A stretch of 64,000 nt of DNA from CBDCPI01 sp965220245. GTDB lineage: Bacteria; Chloroflexota; Dehalococcoidia; Lucifugimonadales; UBA3495. Below the pieces are notes generated by a model. The model had not been told where the DNA came from and searched no databases. It saw only the letters and a list, made by a program, of their open reading frames with translations. Of this stretch, positions 48,154-56,585 are shown one piece after another; within the stretch, counting starts at the first letter, position 1, and each line of letters starts with the position of its first letter. Both the position numbers and the translations under genes were made by a program. The stretch covers positions 1 to 64,000 of the forward strand of contig CBDCPI010000003.1 in NCBI GenBank assembly GCA_965220245.1, written 5' to 3'.

Positions 48154-48270
48154 CTATTTTAGCTCCATGGGCGCACCGCAACACGATATGCTGCCGTTGC
48201 CGCCCTTGGTCACGATAAACTCGGACTTGCACTGGGGGCAGATGTAACGCTTGCCGGTCTGATTTGCCAC
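48154..48270 (-). CDS. Desulforedoxin-like mini-protein, copy 2 (38 aa)
   Basis: From GTG 48270 the 38-residue product begins MANQTGKRYICPQCKSEF and ends SISCCGAPMELK. Length, CxxC spacing and the CCG motif closely follow Desulfovibrio desulforedoxin (MANEGDVYKCELCG, VCCGEDM). GGGAG stands 8 nt upstream. The first seven residues are nearly the same as in the neighbouring copy, so the pair is a tandem duplication. In anaerobes such proteins work in superoxide reduction or electron transfer; here partners are unknown. A MITE lies 32 bp upstream. Confidence 0.78.
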   Translation of the reverse strand: MANQTGKRYICPQCKSEFIVTKGGNGSISCCGAPMELK

Positions 48271-48301
48271 GGCATCGCTCCCTGGAGGTCAAATTGAAGC
48301 C

Positions 48302-48452
48302 TAAACTAAAGCCAAGGTGAAATGTACATATCGCCAGAACGCCCTGTCGGTGCCCACCAGGTTGGGGCCTAAGGGTGATATGAGGTGCCGTAGAGTCCTT
48401 TCGATCCTCGTCAAAACCCCCGAAATGCACATCCCACCTTGGTATTGGTTTA
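48302..48452. mobile_element. MITE with the same ends as the IS630 element at 8.3 kb
   Basis: TA, then AACTAAAGCCAAGGTGAAATG on the left; on the right, inverted, TA then AACCAATACCAAGGTGGG. The core is 147 bp with no transposase. The left terminus equals the inverted right terminus of the IS at 8328-9566 through AACTAAAGCCAAGGTG, and both share the inner TGTACATAT. It should be mobilised in trans by that IS630 transposase. Confidence 0.9.
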
Positions 48453-48507
48453 GTTGAGACTGTACCCAATTATAGACATGCAGTTTCGGGGTTTCAACTT
48501 GGACCTC

Positions 48508-48636
48508 ATGCCGTAACTGTTCAGAGTTGCGGGGAGGCGGCCCTCCGACTCTGCTTCGTTCCGCCTACGGCTGCACTTCGCTCAGAGTGAGCGGTTCCGT
48601 GTCAGTGTGCTCACCAACTCTGAACGGTTACCTCAT
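48508..48636. repeat. Miniature element with 22-bp TIRs carrying core C (copy 3)
   Basis: GTAACTGTTCAGAGTTG and, inverted, GTAACCGTTCAGAGTTG match at all but one base, within 22-bp ends starting ATG. Core C lies at about 48540-48593 (GACTCTGCTTCGTTCCGCC to CGCTCAGAGTGAGCGG). Confidence 0.75.
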
Positions 48637-48804
48637 ACGCTATCTGCAACCAAGTAAACTTTGCCCTGCCGCCAAGCTAGCCTACCGCCAACTTGGCAGC
48701 AAAACGCGGCTGCTAGGAGCGGGGAGGGGCATCATTACCGACATTACTAACAGAGACTTGTAGATTCTTCGGCAGGGCTAGGTCTGCTTCGTCCCTTTTC
48801 CCGG

Positions 48805-51800
48805 TCATTGGAAGTGAGGAGAAATAAGTCTAGACCGGACCTGGTAGCTGGGGAGTTCAGCCGGGAATGGGCTTCTACCTGATCGAGTGGAAGCGGCGGA
48901 GCAAGAGGACGATCCGTCTGACGCTGTAGGGCCCCAATCGGGTTGATTATCGTCCGCTGGATTGACGGTAAGGCGTGCCTTTTCGGTTCCGTCCTGTTGC
49001 ATCACGTAGATGTCATCATTGCCCTCCCGGTCGGAGACGAATGCTATCTGGCTTCCATCGGGAGACCAACTGGGCTGAACGTCGTCGGCCTGGTTGTCGT
49101 AAGGCGGGACTGATAGGAGCCGTCAAGGAACATCGTGAATATCTCCCCGTTACCGTCCCTGTTTGAAGAGAACGCAATGAAGTACCCGTTGGGGGACCAA
49201 GCCGGGTCCTCGTTAGAGGTCGAGGTCCTGGTCAGGCGCGTTTTACCGTTGCCTTCAGAGTCCATCAGATAGATTTCCCAATTTCCGTCGCGGTTGCTGA
49301 TAAACACTATTCTATTGCCCTTTGGCGACCACTGCGGGCTACTGTCTTGCCCTGGGTCGTTAGTGAGATTCACCAAGTTGGCGCCCTTGGAATCCATCAC
49401 GTAGACTTCTTCATTCCCATCTCTTTGAGAAGCAAATGTCATCCGAGACCCATCTGAGGACCAGGAGGCGTGGGCGTCTTTGTCTAAGTGGTTGGTCAAG
49501 CGGGTCTGGTTGGACCCATCGGGGTCCATCGAGTAAATTTCGAAGTTCCCATCCCGGTCGGAGTGGAAGGCGATCTTGCCACAGTCGGGGGACCAAGTGG
49601 GGCTCTCGTCGCGGCCGGGGGAATTGGTCAGGTTGGTGTGGGTGGCGCCGCCGGACGCCATCAGGTATATGTCACTATTTCCGTCTCTGTGGGACGTGAA
49701 TATCATCTGCCCGGGTAGCGGGGTAGGGGTAGGTGTGGGTGTCGGCGCCGGGGTAGGTGTGGGTGTCGGAGTAGGCATCGGGGTAGGTGTCAGGGTGGGA
49801 GCGGGCGTTGGCGTAGGTGTCGGGGTAGGTGTCGGCGCCGGGGTCGGAGTAGGCGTCGGTGTGAGTGTAGGTGTCGGGGTTGGCGCGGGAGTTGGTGTAA
49901 GCGTCGGGGTAGGGGCTGGTGTGGGCGTAGGTGTCGGCGTCGGTGCTGGTGTGGACGTAGGCATCGGGGTGGGAGCGGACGTTGGCGTAGGTGTCGGGGT
50001 GGGAGCGGGCGTTGGTGTAGGCATCGGGGTGGGAGCGGGCGTTGGCGTAGGCATCGGGGTGGGAGCGGACGTTGGCGTAGGTGTCGGGGTAGGAGCGGGC
50101 GTTGGTGTAGGCATCGGGGTAGGAGCGGACGTTGGCGTAGGGGTCGGGGTAGGAGCGGACGTTGGCGTAGGCATCGGGGTGGGAGTGGGCGTTGGCGTAG
50201 GTATCGGGGTGGGTGTTATTGGTGTCGGAGTAGGCGTAGGGGCTGGAGTGGGAGTAGGCGTCGGCCTTGGTGTAGGTGTAGAGGTCGGTGCCGGCGTAGG
50301 CGTGGGTGCCGGTGTGGGAGTGGACGTTGGCATAGGTGTCGGCGTTGGCGTAGGTGCCGGTGTGGGAGTGGACGTTGGCATAGGTGTCGGCGTTGGCGTA
50401 GGTGCCGGTGTGGGAGTGGACGTTGGCATAGGTGTCGGCGTTGGCGTAGGTGTCGGAGTGGGTGCCGGTGTGGGCGTGGACGTTGGCGTAGGTGTCGGCG
50501 TTGGCGTTGGCGTTGGCGTAGGTGTAGGAGTGGGTGCCGGTGTGGGCGTTGGCGTAGGTGTAGGAGTGGGTGCCGGTGTGGGCGTGGACGTTGGCGTAGG
50601 TGTCGGCGTTGGCGTAGGTGTAGGAGTGGGTGCCGGTGTGGGCGTTGGCGTAGGTGTAGGAGTGGGTGCCGGTGTGGGAGTGGACGTTGGCGTAGGTGTC
50701 GGCGCAGGAGTGGGAGTCGGAACAGGGGTATATATTGGCCGAGGCGCTCCTCCACCGCCGCCTCGGCCAAAGGAAGTAGGGGTTGGCGTGGTTGGCGGCG
50801 CCTTCAACTCCACCGTTACCCACCGGTCGGCCAGCATTTTGACCGTGGCGAAGGCTCCCCTCTCTTTATCAGCCCCGCCCCAGACAATCCGGTATCCTCC
50901 CGGTCCACCGGCGGCCAAGACCACAGTGTCTCCCGCGATATACTTACCGTCCGGCTTTGGCGCTTGGCTTAACGTTATGGTGCCGTTAGGGATTATTATC
51001 AGGCGGTTTTGCCCCTCCGCAGGGGTTCCGTTGACGTATAACCGGTACCCGGGCAAGGGGGTTGGCACGGGCAGGGGTATGGGTTGGAGGTTGGCGCAGA
51101 TCGCGACTAAGGAACGGTCCCGGTCCATGATGATAGAGAGAGCGGAAGTTCCCGGCGGGACGTGCTCCGGTACTTCGCCTTTCCAACCCAACAACCGGGT
51201 GTCGCAATCGGCTCGCACCACAACCAGGCTACCGCTGTCATATCGGCCATCGGCGCTCACAGGAGACAGTTGTATTGTCCCTACGCCTACGGGCTCAATG
51301 TCCACGTGCAACCTGTGGCGGGCTACCAGCATCGGCGTTGGCACTCTAGTTGGTGTTGGGGTTGGGACGGAGGTGGCAGTAGGCACCGGTAACGGGGTTA
51401 ACGTGGGACTTAGGATTGGGATGGATAAGGGGACTGGTGTAGGCGCCGCGGTGATGGTGGGAGCGGAAGCCACCGCCGGTGGTATCGTCGGCTCCGGAAG
51501 CAGGGCTTTAGTCGGAATTATAGGGTGCGGGAAGGTGGATGTTGTCTGCCGCTGCTGGCTGTTGGGAGGGAGGTCGATAGTCTCCGCAGTGGACGCATAC
51601 CCGCGAGGGATGGGCGAGACTTGTGGCGGGAGTACCGGCTGAGGAGTTAAAGTCACCGGGCGCCGGGCTGGCGCCGTTGGCTGCTCTCCTAGCGCCCGGT
51701 CATTGGCTGTCACCAAGGGGGGTGGAGAGGCAGGAGTCACCTTCACCGTGTTGGTAGTAGTAACCTGCTCCGGATTGCTTGGCGTCGAGGATGTGAAAGC

Positions 51801-51905
51801 CTTCACCCCCGCCAAAACGCCTATCACTATTCCGGCGGCGGTCAAAGCCGATAAAGCAACGATAATCAGCCGCGTCCGGCGTCTGGGCCGGGACCGGGTC
51901 ATCAT
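48805..51905 (-). pseudogene. Membrane-anchored Pro/Thr-stalk protein with TolB-like beta-propeller, frameshifted
   Basis: From ATG 51905: an Arg-rich cytoplasmic start, one membrane helix (IIVALSALTAAGIVIGVLAG), a Pro-rich linker and two InlB-B-like beta domains (VGTIQLSPVSADGRYDSGS; NGTITLSQAPKPDGKYIAGD). A ~340-residue low-complexity (PTPTPAPTP)n stalk follows, then TolB/WD40-like repeats of the type SDRDGNxEIYxMDxDG, LTN and PxWSPDG. The main frame stops at 49044, but two further propeller blades continue in another frame (DDVQPSWSPDGSQIAF, DNQPDWGPT) to 48805. One base is missing near 49099-49101 (CTTAC-GAC). Likely an extracytoplasmic binding protein on a stalk. The break is either mutation or an assembly error. 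Confidence 0.85.
49703..50740. repeat. Low-complexity Pro/Thr-coding tandem repeat tract
   Basis: About 1 kb of degenerate 6-, 12- and 18-bp units (plus-strand GTCGGxGTxGGx) encodes the PT/PA/PM stalk. Longer higher-order copies are visible, for example GGTGCCGGTGTGGGAGTGGA recurring at about 60-bp spacing from 50310 to 50420. Such a tract is prone to slippage and to collapse in assembly. Confidence 0.9.
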
Positions 51906-51957
51906 TTAGAGGAATTAAAGGAGCTTGTTTCTTCACAGATTTCTGTTGGTTCACACA

Positions 51958-52239
51958 TTACCCTAAGAGTTTTAGAAGGGCGACGCCGATGCCGGTTGCC
52001 ACGCCCATGCCCGCCAAAACCGTTCCTACCACCCACTTGATTAAATCCGCTTTTAGATGGGCCACGTCTGTTCTAACATTAGCAATTTCTGTTCCAAAGT
52101 TGGCGACCTCTGTTCTAACATTCGCGACCTCCATTCTAACATTCGCGATCTCCGTTCTAACGTCGGCTACGTCCGCCTTGGTTGCCAAATGCTCATATTG
52201 ACCTTCTAGGAAACTTATTCGTTCTGTTTCCGTAGTCAT
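51958..52239 (-). CDS. Heptad-repeat coiled-coil membrane protein (93 aa)
   Basis: The protein starts MTTETERISFLEGQYEHLATKADV, has six consecutive heptads of the type E-V/I-A-N-V-R-T (21-bp DNA repeats at about 52065-52190) and ends in a membrane helix (WVVGTVLAGMGVATGIGVALL). The layout recalls DUF1640-type coiled-coil proteins related to mitochondrial calcium uniporter regulators, but the match is to architecture only. A similar shorter protein is at 59998. It lies next to the stalk-protein gene on the same strand. Confidence 0.75.
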   Translation of the reverse strand: MTTETERISFLEGQYEHLATKADVADVRTEIANVRMEVANVRTEVANFGTEIANVRTDVAHLKADLIKWVVGTVLAGMGVATGIGVALLKLLG

Positions 52240-52343
52240 TGGGCCTCGCTCTTATAGATCAACAGAACCTTGGGCCGAGGGGTTATGACCCACCACCAAC
52301 GCAGATGTCTCTTTGTCCTAAGGTTAATTTCCTTTCCCCGTTG

Positions 52344-52733
52344 TTACTGGTTCCTTGGTGGCTCCTCTGCCAGCGCCAGAATCCGGTGGACAAATCGGGT
52401 CACCATCGGACGCCCCCGCGCAATCTCATCGTCCTCCATAAAATCGTGATAGAGGTTGGCGTGGAACTTTTCAGCTACGGCATATCCCAATTCCAACGAA
52501 GATTCGGGATGTTCTTTAACCAATCGTTCTACTAGGTCTGCCCGATTATTGCTTTTGCCGAATCGCCAACCTCGTTGCTTGGCAATTGCCATGACGGATT
52601 GCGACGCCGCACCCCAGAGTTTCTCTGAGCCTCGCCGGTGTTCACCATCGGCAAATTCCCGTTCCGAATCCGCCAAGAAATTGAGGGCGATGCTGACGTG
52701 TTCTTCTACTGGCTTCGCTCGTCTCGTGGCCAT
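52344..52733 (-). CDS. PaREP1/HEPN-like helical protein
   Basis: The 129-residue protein is all-helical, with EHVSIALNFLADSEREFADGEHRRGSEKLWGAASQSVMAIAKQRGW, which is the layout of PaREP1/HEPN-like families, then YAVAEKFHANLYHDFMEDDEI. Members are of unknown function and often occur near mobile or toxin-antitoxin genes. The short acidic patch YHDFMEDDEI may be a partner-binding region. It is followed after 20 bp by a hypothetical gene on the same strand at 52754 (upstream in transcription). Confidence 0.65.
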   Translation of the reverse strand: MATRRAKPVEEHVSIALNFLADSEREFADGEHRRGSEKLWGAASQSVMAIAKQRGWRFGKSNNRADLVERLVKEHPESSLELGYAVAEKFHANLYHDFMEDDEIARGRPMVTRFVHRILALAEEPPRNQ

Positions 52734-52753
52734 TGGGACTTACTCTCCCAGAG

Positions 52754-53191
52754 CTATTCTGAAGCCGCGGCGTCAGGCCTAAAGCGGACCAAGAAGCTCG
52801 CTTCTCCCAGCGGCGCGCCGTCCAACAGGATGGCGGCGGTGTGCCTCCCCGGCGCTTGCACCGGAATTCGGAACACTTTGATCCAGCGTTGAAACAATAT
52901 CCCTTCGTCCCAGTCGATGCGCTGGGGAGGCGGAGGCTCCAGGGGAATTCCCGGGGCCTTGATTGCCACCAGCAGGTGATGAGGGCCGGGAGTAGCGCCG
53001 GCGATACAGAAGGCCAGATTAAGGTCCAGTTCGGCCAAGACCGGCTCTCCCGGCGTAGTGTTTTCCTCCGGTCCGGGAAGCTCAACGAGGTCGATGATTG
53101 TTTTTAGAGTCAGCTCTTGGTCCGGACTTTCCTCGGTGTCCCGGCAGAATATGGCGTATTTTAGATAGGGTTCGGCGTTATCGGTGGTCAA
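52754..53191 (-). CDS. Hypothetical beta-rich protein (145 aa)
   Basis: I do not recognise a named domain with confidence. The protein reads EPYLKYAIFCRDTEESPDQELTLKTIIDLVELP, then LDLNLAFCIAGATPGPHHLLVAIKAPG, and WIKVFRIPVQAPGRHTAAILLDGAPLGEASFLVRF, a pattern of alternating strands suggesting an immunoglobulin-like sandwich. Similar proteins with a short opening about a gene product name-like YxxxC are common in Chloroflexi. It is transcribed ahead of the PaREP1-like gene. Confidence 0.65.
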   Translation of the reverse strand: MTTDNAEPYLKYAIFCRDTEESPDQELTLKTIIDLVELPGPEENTTPGEPVLAELDLNLAFCIAGATPGPHHLLVAIKAPGIPLEPPPPQRIDWDEGILFQRWIKVFRIPVQAPGRHTAAILLDGAPLGEASFLVRFRPDAAASE

Positions 53192-53383
53192 CGGTTTCCC
53201 TCAAATGGTCAGACCAGAGTTTCCCAATTCTAGCATGTAAGGAGAATTGGGCAATATGACGCCCAGTTGACCCGACTGCGGCACCGAACCCAGCCTAGAT
53301 ATAGTCCCGTTGATATTTCCATCGATTGGCGTCAAACTAGCGGTAGTGAACCGGGGTCCCACAACATACCAAAGGTGATAAAA

Positions 53384-54010
53384 ATGCCGCTATCAGAAGC
53401 CAAATTCAACCAAGGTATGACCACGCAGCAATACATCGACCAAATCAAGGTAAACAAGCAGCCGTTCTTGGACATTCACCAGAAAATAGAGGTCCCGGAA
53501 GCAACCAAGGCTCTCTTTGCCGGTCTGTCCGAGCCGGTACGGTTGGCGGTATTTACTGCCGATTGGTGCGGCGACGCCGTGAGCACCACTCCGGCCATTT
53601 TACAATTGGCCGATAGCACCGAAAACATTGTGCTCAAGGTGTTCAACCGGGACGAGGAGTTGGAGCTAACCAACAGCTTCATGGCCGAGAACCGGGCGGG
53701 TACGGTGCCGGTGTTCGTGGTGTTGGACTCTGCAATGAATGAGATCGCGGTATTCATTGAGACCGCCAACGAATTGGTCCCATCCATCGACGCCATGGAC
53801 GACATGATCGCTAAAGAGGTGGCTGGAGAGAACGAGGAGAACGCCCGGAGCTTGGGGCGTGGCAAGCGGACCGCTTTTAGAGTATCTCATGCCAAAGAGT
53901 GGGGCGATGTGATCCTGGAGTCCTTCCGTAAGGTCGTGGCCGACGGCTTAGCCGGCTTCCCCGAGTCGCGACCGGCCGTTGGCGGCACCAAGTGGCCCCC
54001 TGAAGACTAA
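53384..54010 (+). CDS. Thioredoxin-fold protein with a single active-site Cys
   Basis: The 208-residue protein has a thioredoxin-like domain in residues ~30-150: LAVFTADWCGDAVSTTPAIL, VLKVFNRDEELELTN and GTVPVFVVLD with the cis-Pro. Classical members of this group read WCGDC; here the second Cys is Ala, so dithiol exchange is not possible. A C-terminal extension (WGDVILESFRKVVADGLAGFPE) follows. ATG 53384 has AAGGTG upstream; the longer open frame to 53267 has no such signal. It may act by a monothiol or non-catalytic route. Confidence 0.82.
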   Translation: MPLSEAKFNQGMTTQQYIDQIKVNKQPFLDIHQKIEVPEATKALFAGLSEPVRLAVFTADWCGDAVSTTPAILQLADSTENIVLKVFNRDEELELTNSFMAENRAGTVPVFVVLDSAMNEIAVFIETANELVPSIDAMDDMIAKEVAGENEENARSLGRGKRTAFRVSHAKEWGDVILESFRKVVADGLAGFPESRPAVGGTKWPPED

Positions 54011-54031
54011 CAAATAATAGGAGTACCCACT

Positions 54032-54298
54032 ATGCCCGAAGGCGTCATCGGCATGGAGGACATGGAGACCGTTTTTGCGGTGACGGATGCCCTGGGAATT
54101 CACCGGGAGTCCGTGAGGGTGGAGTTGGCCAAAGAAGACCCGGGCTCTATCGGCCGACAGGATAATGGGATCGTCGAGATTACCCTGCCGGCCAGCGAGT
54201 CTACCGAGTCCTTTTGCCAGCGGCTACAAGCCGAATTGGAGTCCCTGGGCTACCAGCCTACCGGCGACCCATTAGACGAAGACGAGGACGGTTTCTAA
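54032..54298 (+). CDS. Hypothetical acidic protein (88 aa)
   Basis: No family recognised. The product is acidic, starts MPEGVIGMEDMETVFAVTDALGIHRESVRVEL and ends in a DPLDEDEDGF tail. It lies 21 bp after the thioredoxin-fold gene with GGAG upstream, so the two are probably co-transcribed. Helical and soluble by composition. Confidence 0.6.
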   Translation: MPEGVIGMEDMETVFAVTDALGIHRESVRVELAKEDPGSIGRQDNGIVEITLPASESTESFCQRLQAELESLGYQPTGDPLDEDEDGF

Positions 54299-54335
54299 AG
54301 GGTCCCGGCTTGCTGTTGGGGCAGCGGTTAATTCC

Positions 54336-54875
54336 CTACGGATCGTCGTCGCGCCACTCGAAGTTCAAGGTAGTGTAGCGCACGAACACCCCGCCGCCCG
54401 GGGCGCCCAAGGGTCCGTTGGCCGCTAGAATAGCAATGGTGTGCTGCTGCCCCGGCTGAGGACTATCGGAAACCAAAACCCGCTGCGGCCGGTTGAAGCC
54501 CTCGACGGTGCCGCGTTCCCGGTTGCACTCGCCATCAATCCAAATCTCACCGTAGTCGTCGACACAGGTCTCGAACTGCACCCGGGTCCGGGACACGTCT
54601 CGCCCGCCCACCGTCTCGGGAAAACTCAGGGTCATCCGGTACCATACGAAAGAAAGTCCGGTGACATAACCACCGAAGTTCGCCCAGGCATTCACGTCCT
54701 GGCACACTTCCCAGGATGAGTCGTCGTAGTCGGGCAGCCGGGCCGGGCTGCCCGGCGAGCGCTCCTCCAGCCCGTGGTTGGGGGCGCCGGGGATGTACCC
54801 CTCGGCGTGTCTCCACTGGCCCTGTACTTCTGTCTGCCCTTCACTGCTGTTAAGGTTGATCGAGACTCTCGGCAT
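54336..54875 (-). CDS. Galactose-binding-like (jelly-roll) domain protein
   Basis: The 179-residue protein looks like the sugar-binding jelly-roll of glycoside hydrolase family 2 and related proteins: PDYDDSSWEVCQDVNAWANFGGYVTGLSFVWYRMTLSFPE, then VQFETCVDDYGEIWIDGECN, and HTIAILAANGPLGAPGGGVFVRY. No catalytic domain is attached and no signal peptide is seen. ATG 54875 follows AGGAGG. Ligand unknown. Confidence 0.7.
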   Translation of the reverse strand: MPRVSINLNSSEGQTEVQGQWRHAEGYIPGAPNHGLEERSPGSPARLPDYDDSSWEVCQDVNAWANFGGYVTGLSFVWYRMTLSFPETVGGRDVSRTRVQFETCVDDYGEIWIDGECNRERGTVEGFNRPQRVLVSDSPQPGQQHTIAILAANGPLGAPGGGVFVRYTTLNFEWRDDDP

Positions 54876-54921
54876 ACCGCCTCCTGTTGTTTTCCTTCCC
54901 TTCTATGTGGTGGAAACTGCG

Positions 54922-55569
54922 CTAAATGCCAACTATCTTGATAGTCGAGTGCGCCCGGTAGATTCGGTTGATGTTCACCAGCATCGGGGTGATTTGCTCC
55001 ACGTATTTGGCGTTGGCCAGGCCGCCGCCGTCCACCCCGCGCAGGTCATTAATCTTGTCGGCCAGCCCAATGACCAGTTTCTTGGCCTCGGGGTGATCGG
55101 AACAGACCACCACGTCGCCCTCCATCGGGTGCCCGGTCTCCTGCAATTCCTCGGCGCTAGCGTTCTGGAAAGCGGCTACCACCTGGGAGCCAGGCAGGAG
55201 TTCCTGGGCTTCCTGGGCCGCCGATCCGGCTGCTACTTCCACGGCGCGGGCCCCCTTGCCCCGCTCGAACACCATGGGAGCGATGACGTTAACCACCACC
55301 TTGCCGCTCAAAGCGCTTCCAAGCTGCTCCAACGTCGCCCGCTGGCCCTCGTAGGGGAACGCTAGAAAAACGACGTCGCCGCTGACCGCCGCGCTGGCGT
55401 TATCGGTGCCCTCAATTTGAGGGCCCGGCGCCAGGGCCGCCAACTCTTGGGCCGCTGCCGCGCCCCTAGCGGCATCGCGAGAACCGATGGTCACCGGCTC
55501 TCCCGCCATCGCCAACCGCAAGGCCAATCCCTTCCCCTCGGGGCCGGTGCCACCCAAAATCGCCAGCAT
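54922..55569 (-). CDS. npdG: NADPH-dependent F420 reductase (F420H2:NADP oxidoreductase)
   Basis: The 215-residue protein shows MLAILGGTGPEGKGLALRLAMAGEPVTIGSRDAARG, the Rossmann and 2'-phosphate-binding NADP site of this family. It continues with DVVFLAFPYEGQ, VVNVIAPM, VVAAFQNASAEEL, DVVVCSDHPEAKK and LRGVDGGGLANAKYVEQITPMLVNIN. It passes hydride between NADPH and cofactor F420. It implies F420-dependent enzymes; the LLM oxidoreductase at 46773 is one candidate. ATG 55569 follows AGGAGGAG. Confidence 0.9.
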   Translation of the reverse strand: MLAILGGTGPEGKGLALRLAMAGEPVTIGSRDAARGAAAAQELAALAPGPQIEGTDNASAAVSGDVVFLAFPYEGQRATLEQLGSALSGKVVVNVIAPMVFERGKGARAVEVAAGSAAQEAQELLPGSQVVAAFQNASAEELQETGHPMEGDVVVCSDHPEAKKLVIGLADKINDLRGVDGGGLANAKYVEQITPMLVNINRIYRAHSTIKIVGI

Positions 55570-55711
55570 CGCTCCTCCTATTCTTCAACTCTAAAGTAAA
55601 CGTCCAGCCATACTATATAGCCTGCGCCTAGCAGAGGGAAAGGCTAGGCGTTGGGTTGCGCCCCTGTTTCCTCGCTCTTTCTCTTCTGGGTATTTTGTAG
55701 AGATACGAATC

Positions 55712-56581
55712 TTAGGCCTGTTCTTTGTAAGTCTCTAGGAATCTAATCGCACTGGGTTTATCGTTGAATCTCCCGGTGATTTCATTCTTGTTCCTGAAGC
55801 GGATGTGGATTTCATACCGCTCAAAGCGTGTCTGCGCCACGACCTCGCTGTAAACTTCAAGCAATGCCATCGCCTCACCAATGGATGGGGCCTCAAACCT
55901 TTGCCCGTGCAACGGGAGAATGACGACTTCCTCAATCTTGCGAGACACTGTTGCACTTAACACCGAGAGGAATGCCTTTATTTCAGCATCATTGCTTGCC
56001 AACAGAGCGTTAATAACTCGGCTCCTTCTACGGGGAGAAAGCTGTTCCCATTGTTCGATTTTGCCCAAAACAATATCATCAGGTGTCGTTTCGTCAGTGG
56101 AGGCGTCTATACCAACTCTGCTAAATGCGTCAATTACAGCTTTATAAGGAAAATAGACTACGTTAAAGCTCAATGATCTTAATTGTTCCAGTGCGCCGTC
56201 GGTGAATTCGCCAGCCAACACTGCGCCTTTGAACGGCAGTGATTGGTAATATGTTTCCGCTAGTGGCTCAATCGCCCCCTGGATTTCCTGAGCTTTGTTC
56301 CGCGAATGTTTTGTATATCTCCGCCAAGCAGTTTCAATAAATGCTACCGGTTCGCCGACACGCTCAGGACTCCCTCCTAGCTCCAGCACATAGTCCAAGT
56401 CGTGCTTGTTCCCATTTTTATCCAGCCATGTACATTTGACTCCGCGGCGGCAAGGTCTTTTCCCCTTGTAGTCCAAGTATAGGTTATGACTATGGGCAAA
56501 CTCTTGCAAAATGGGGGATATTGCCGCCTCCAACAAGTCACCAATAATCTGTCCAAATTTATGTGTTGGCGATTGCGCCAT
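55712..56581 (-). CDS. Predicted type II restriction endonuclease, second R-M system
   Basis: From ATG 56581 the 289-residue protein starts MAQSPTHKFGQIIGDLLEAAISPILQEF. It shows a PD-(D/E)xK-like core: KHDLDYVLELGG (Asp) and EPVAFIETAWRRYTKHSRNKAQEI (Glu, with Trp/Arg in place of the usual xK). It lies 4 bp after the methylase stop on the same strand. The longer frame to 56698 is the methylase tail in another frame. GC is low relative to the flanks. The recognition site is not predictable. Confidence 0.78.
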   Translation of the reverse strand: MAQSPTHKFGQIIGDLLEAAISPILQEFAHSHNLYLDYKGKRPCRRGVKCTWLDKNGNKHDLDYVLELGGSPERVGEPVAFIETAWRRYTKHSRNKAQEIQGAIEPLAETYYQSLPFKGAVLAGEFTDGALEQLRSLSFNVVYFPYKAVIDAFSRVGIDASTDETTPDDIVLGKIEQWEQLSPRRRSRVINALLASNDAEIKAFLSVLSATVSRKIEEVVILPLHGQRFEAPSIGEAMALLEVYSEVVAQTRFERYEIHIRFRNKNEITGRFNDKPSAIRFLETYKEQA

Positions 56582-56585
56582 ATTT

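Larger units (their letters stand above)
48271..48804. other. Gene-free spacer with two miniature elements
   Basis: The 534 bp hold the IS630-type MITE (48302-48452) and another terminal-repeat element (48508-48636) with a core-C repeat inside. 48640-48800 shows no gene. Promoter of the desulforedoxin pair should lie in 48271-48300 or within the MITE. Confidence 0.65.

Noticed and set aside
49703..50740. Repeat tract as CRISPR or satellite DNA
   Set aside because: It is in frame within a coding sequence and encodes a PT/PA stalk; no spacer-repeat structure.
49576..51642. 688-codon plus-strand ORF rich in GVGVGA
   Set aside because: It is the antisense reading of the Pro/Thr stalk. The minus-strand frame has a membrane anchor, recognisable domains and a propeller, while the plus-strand frame has only repeat-derived residues.
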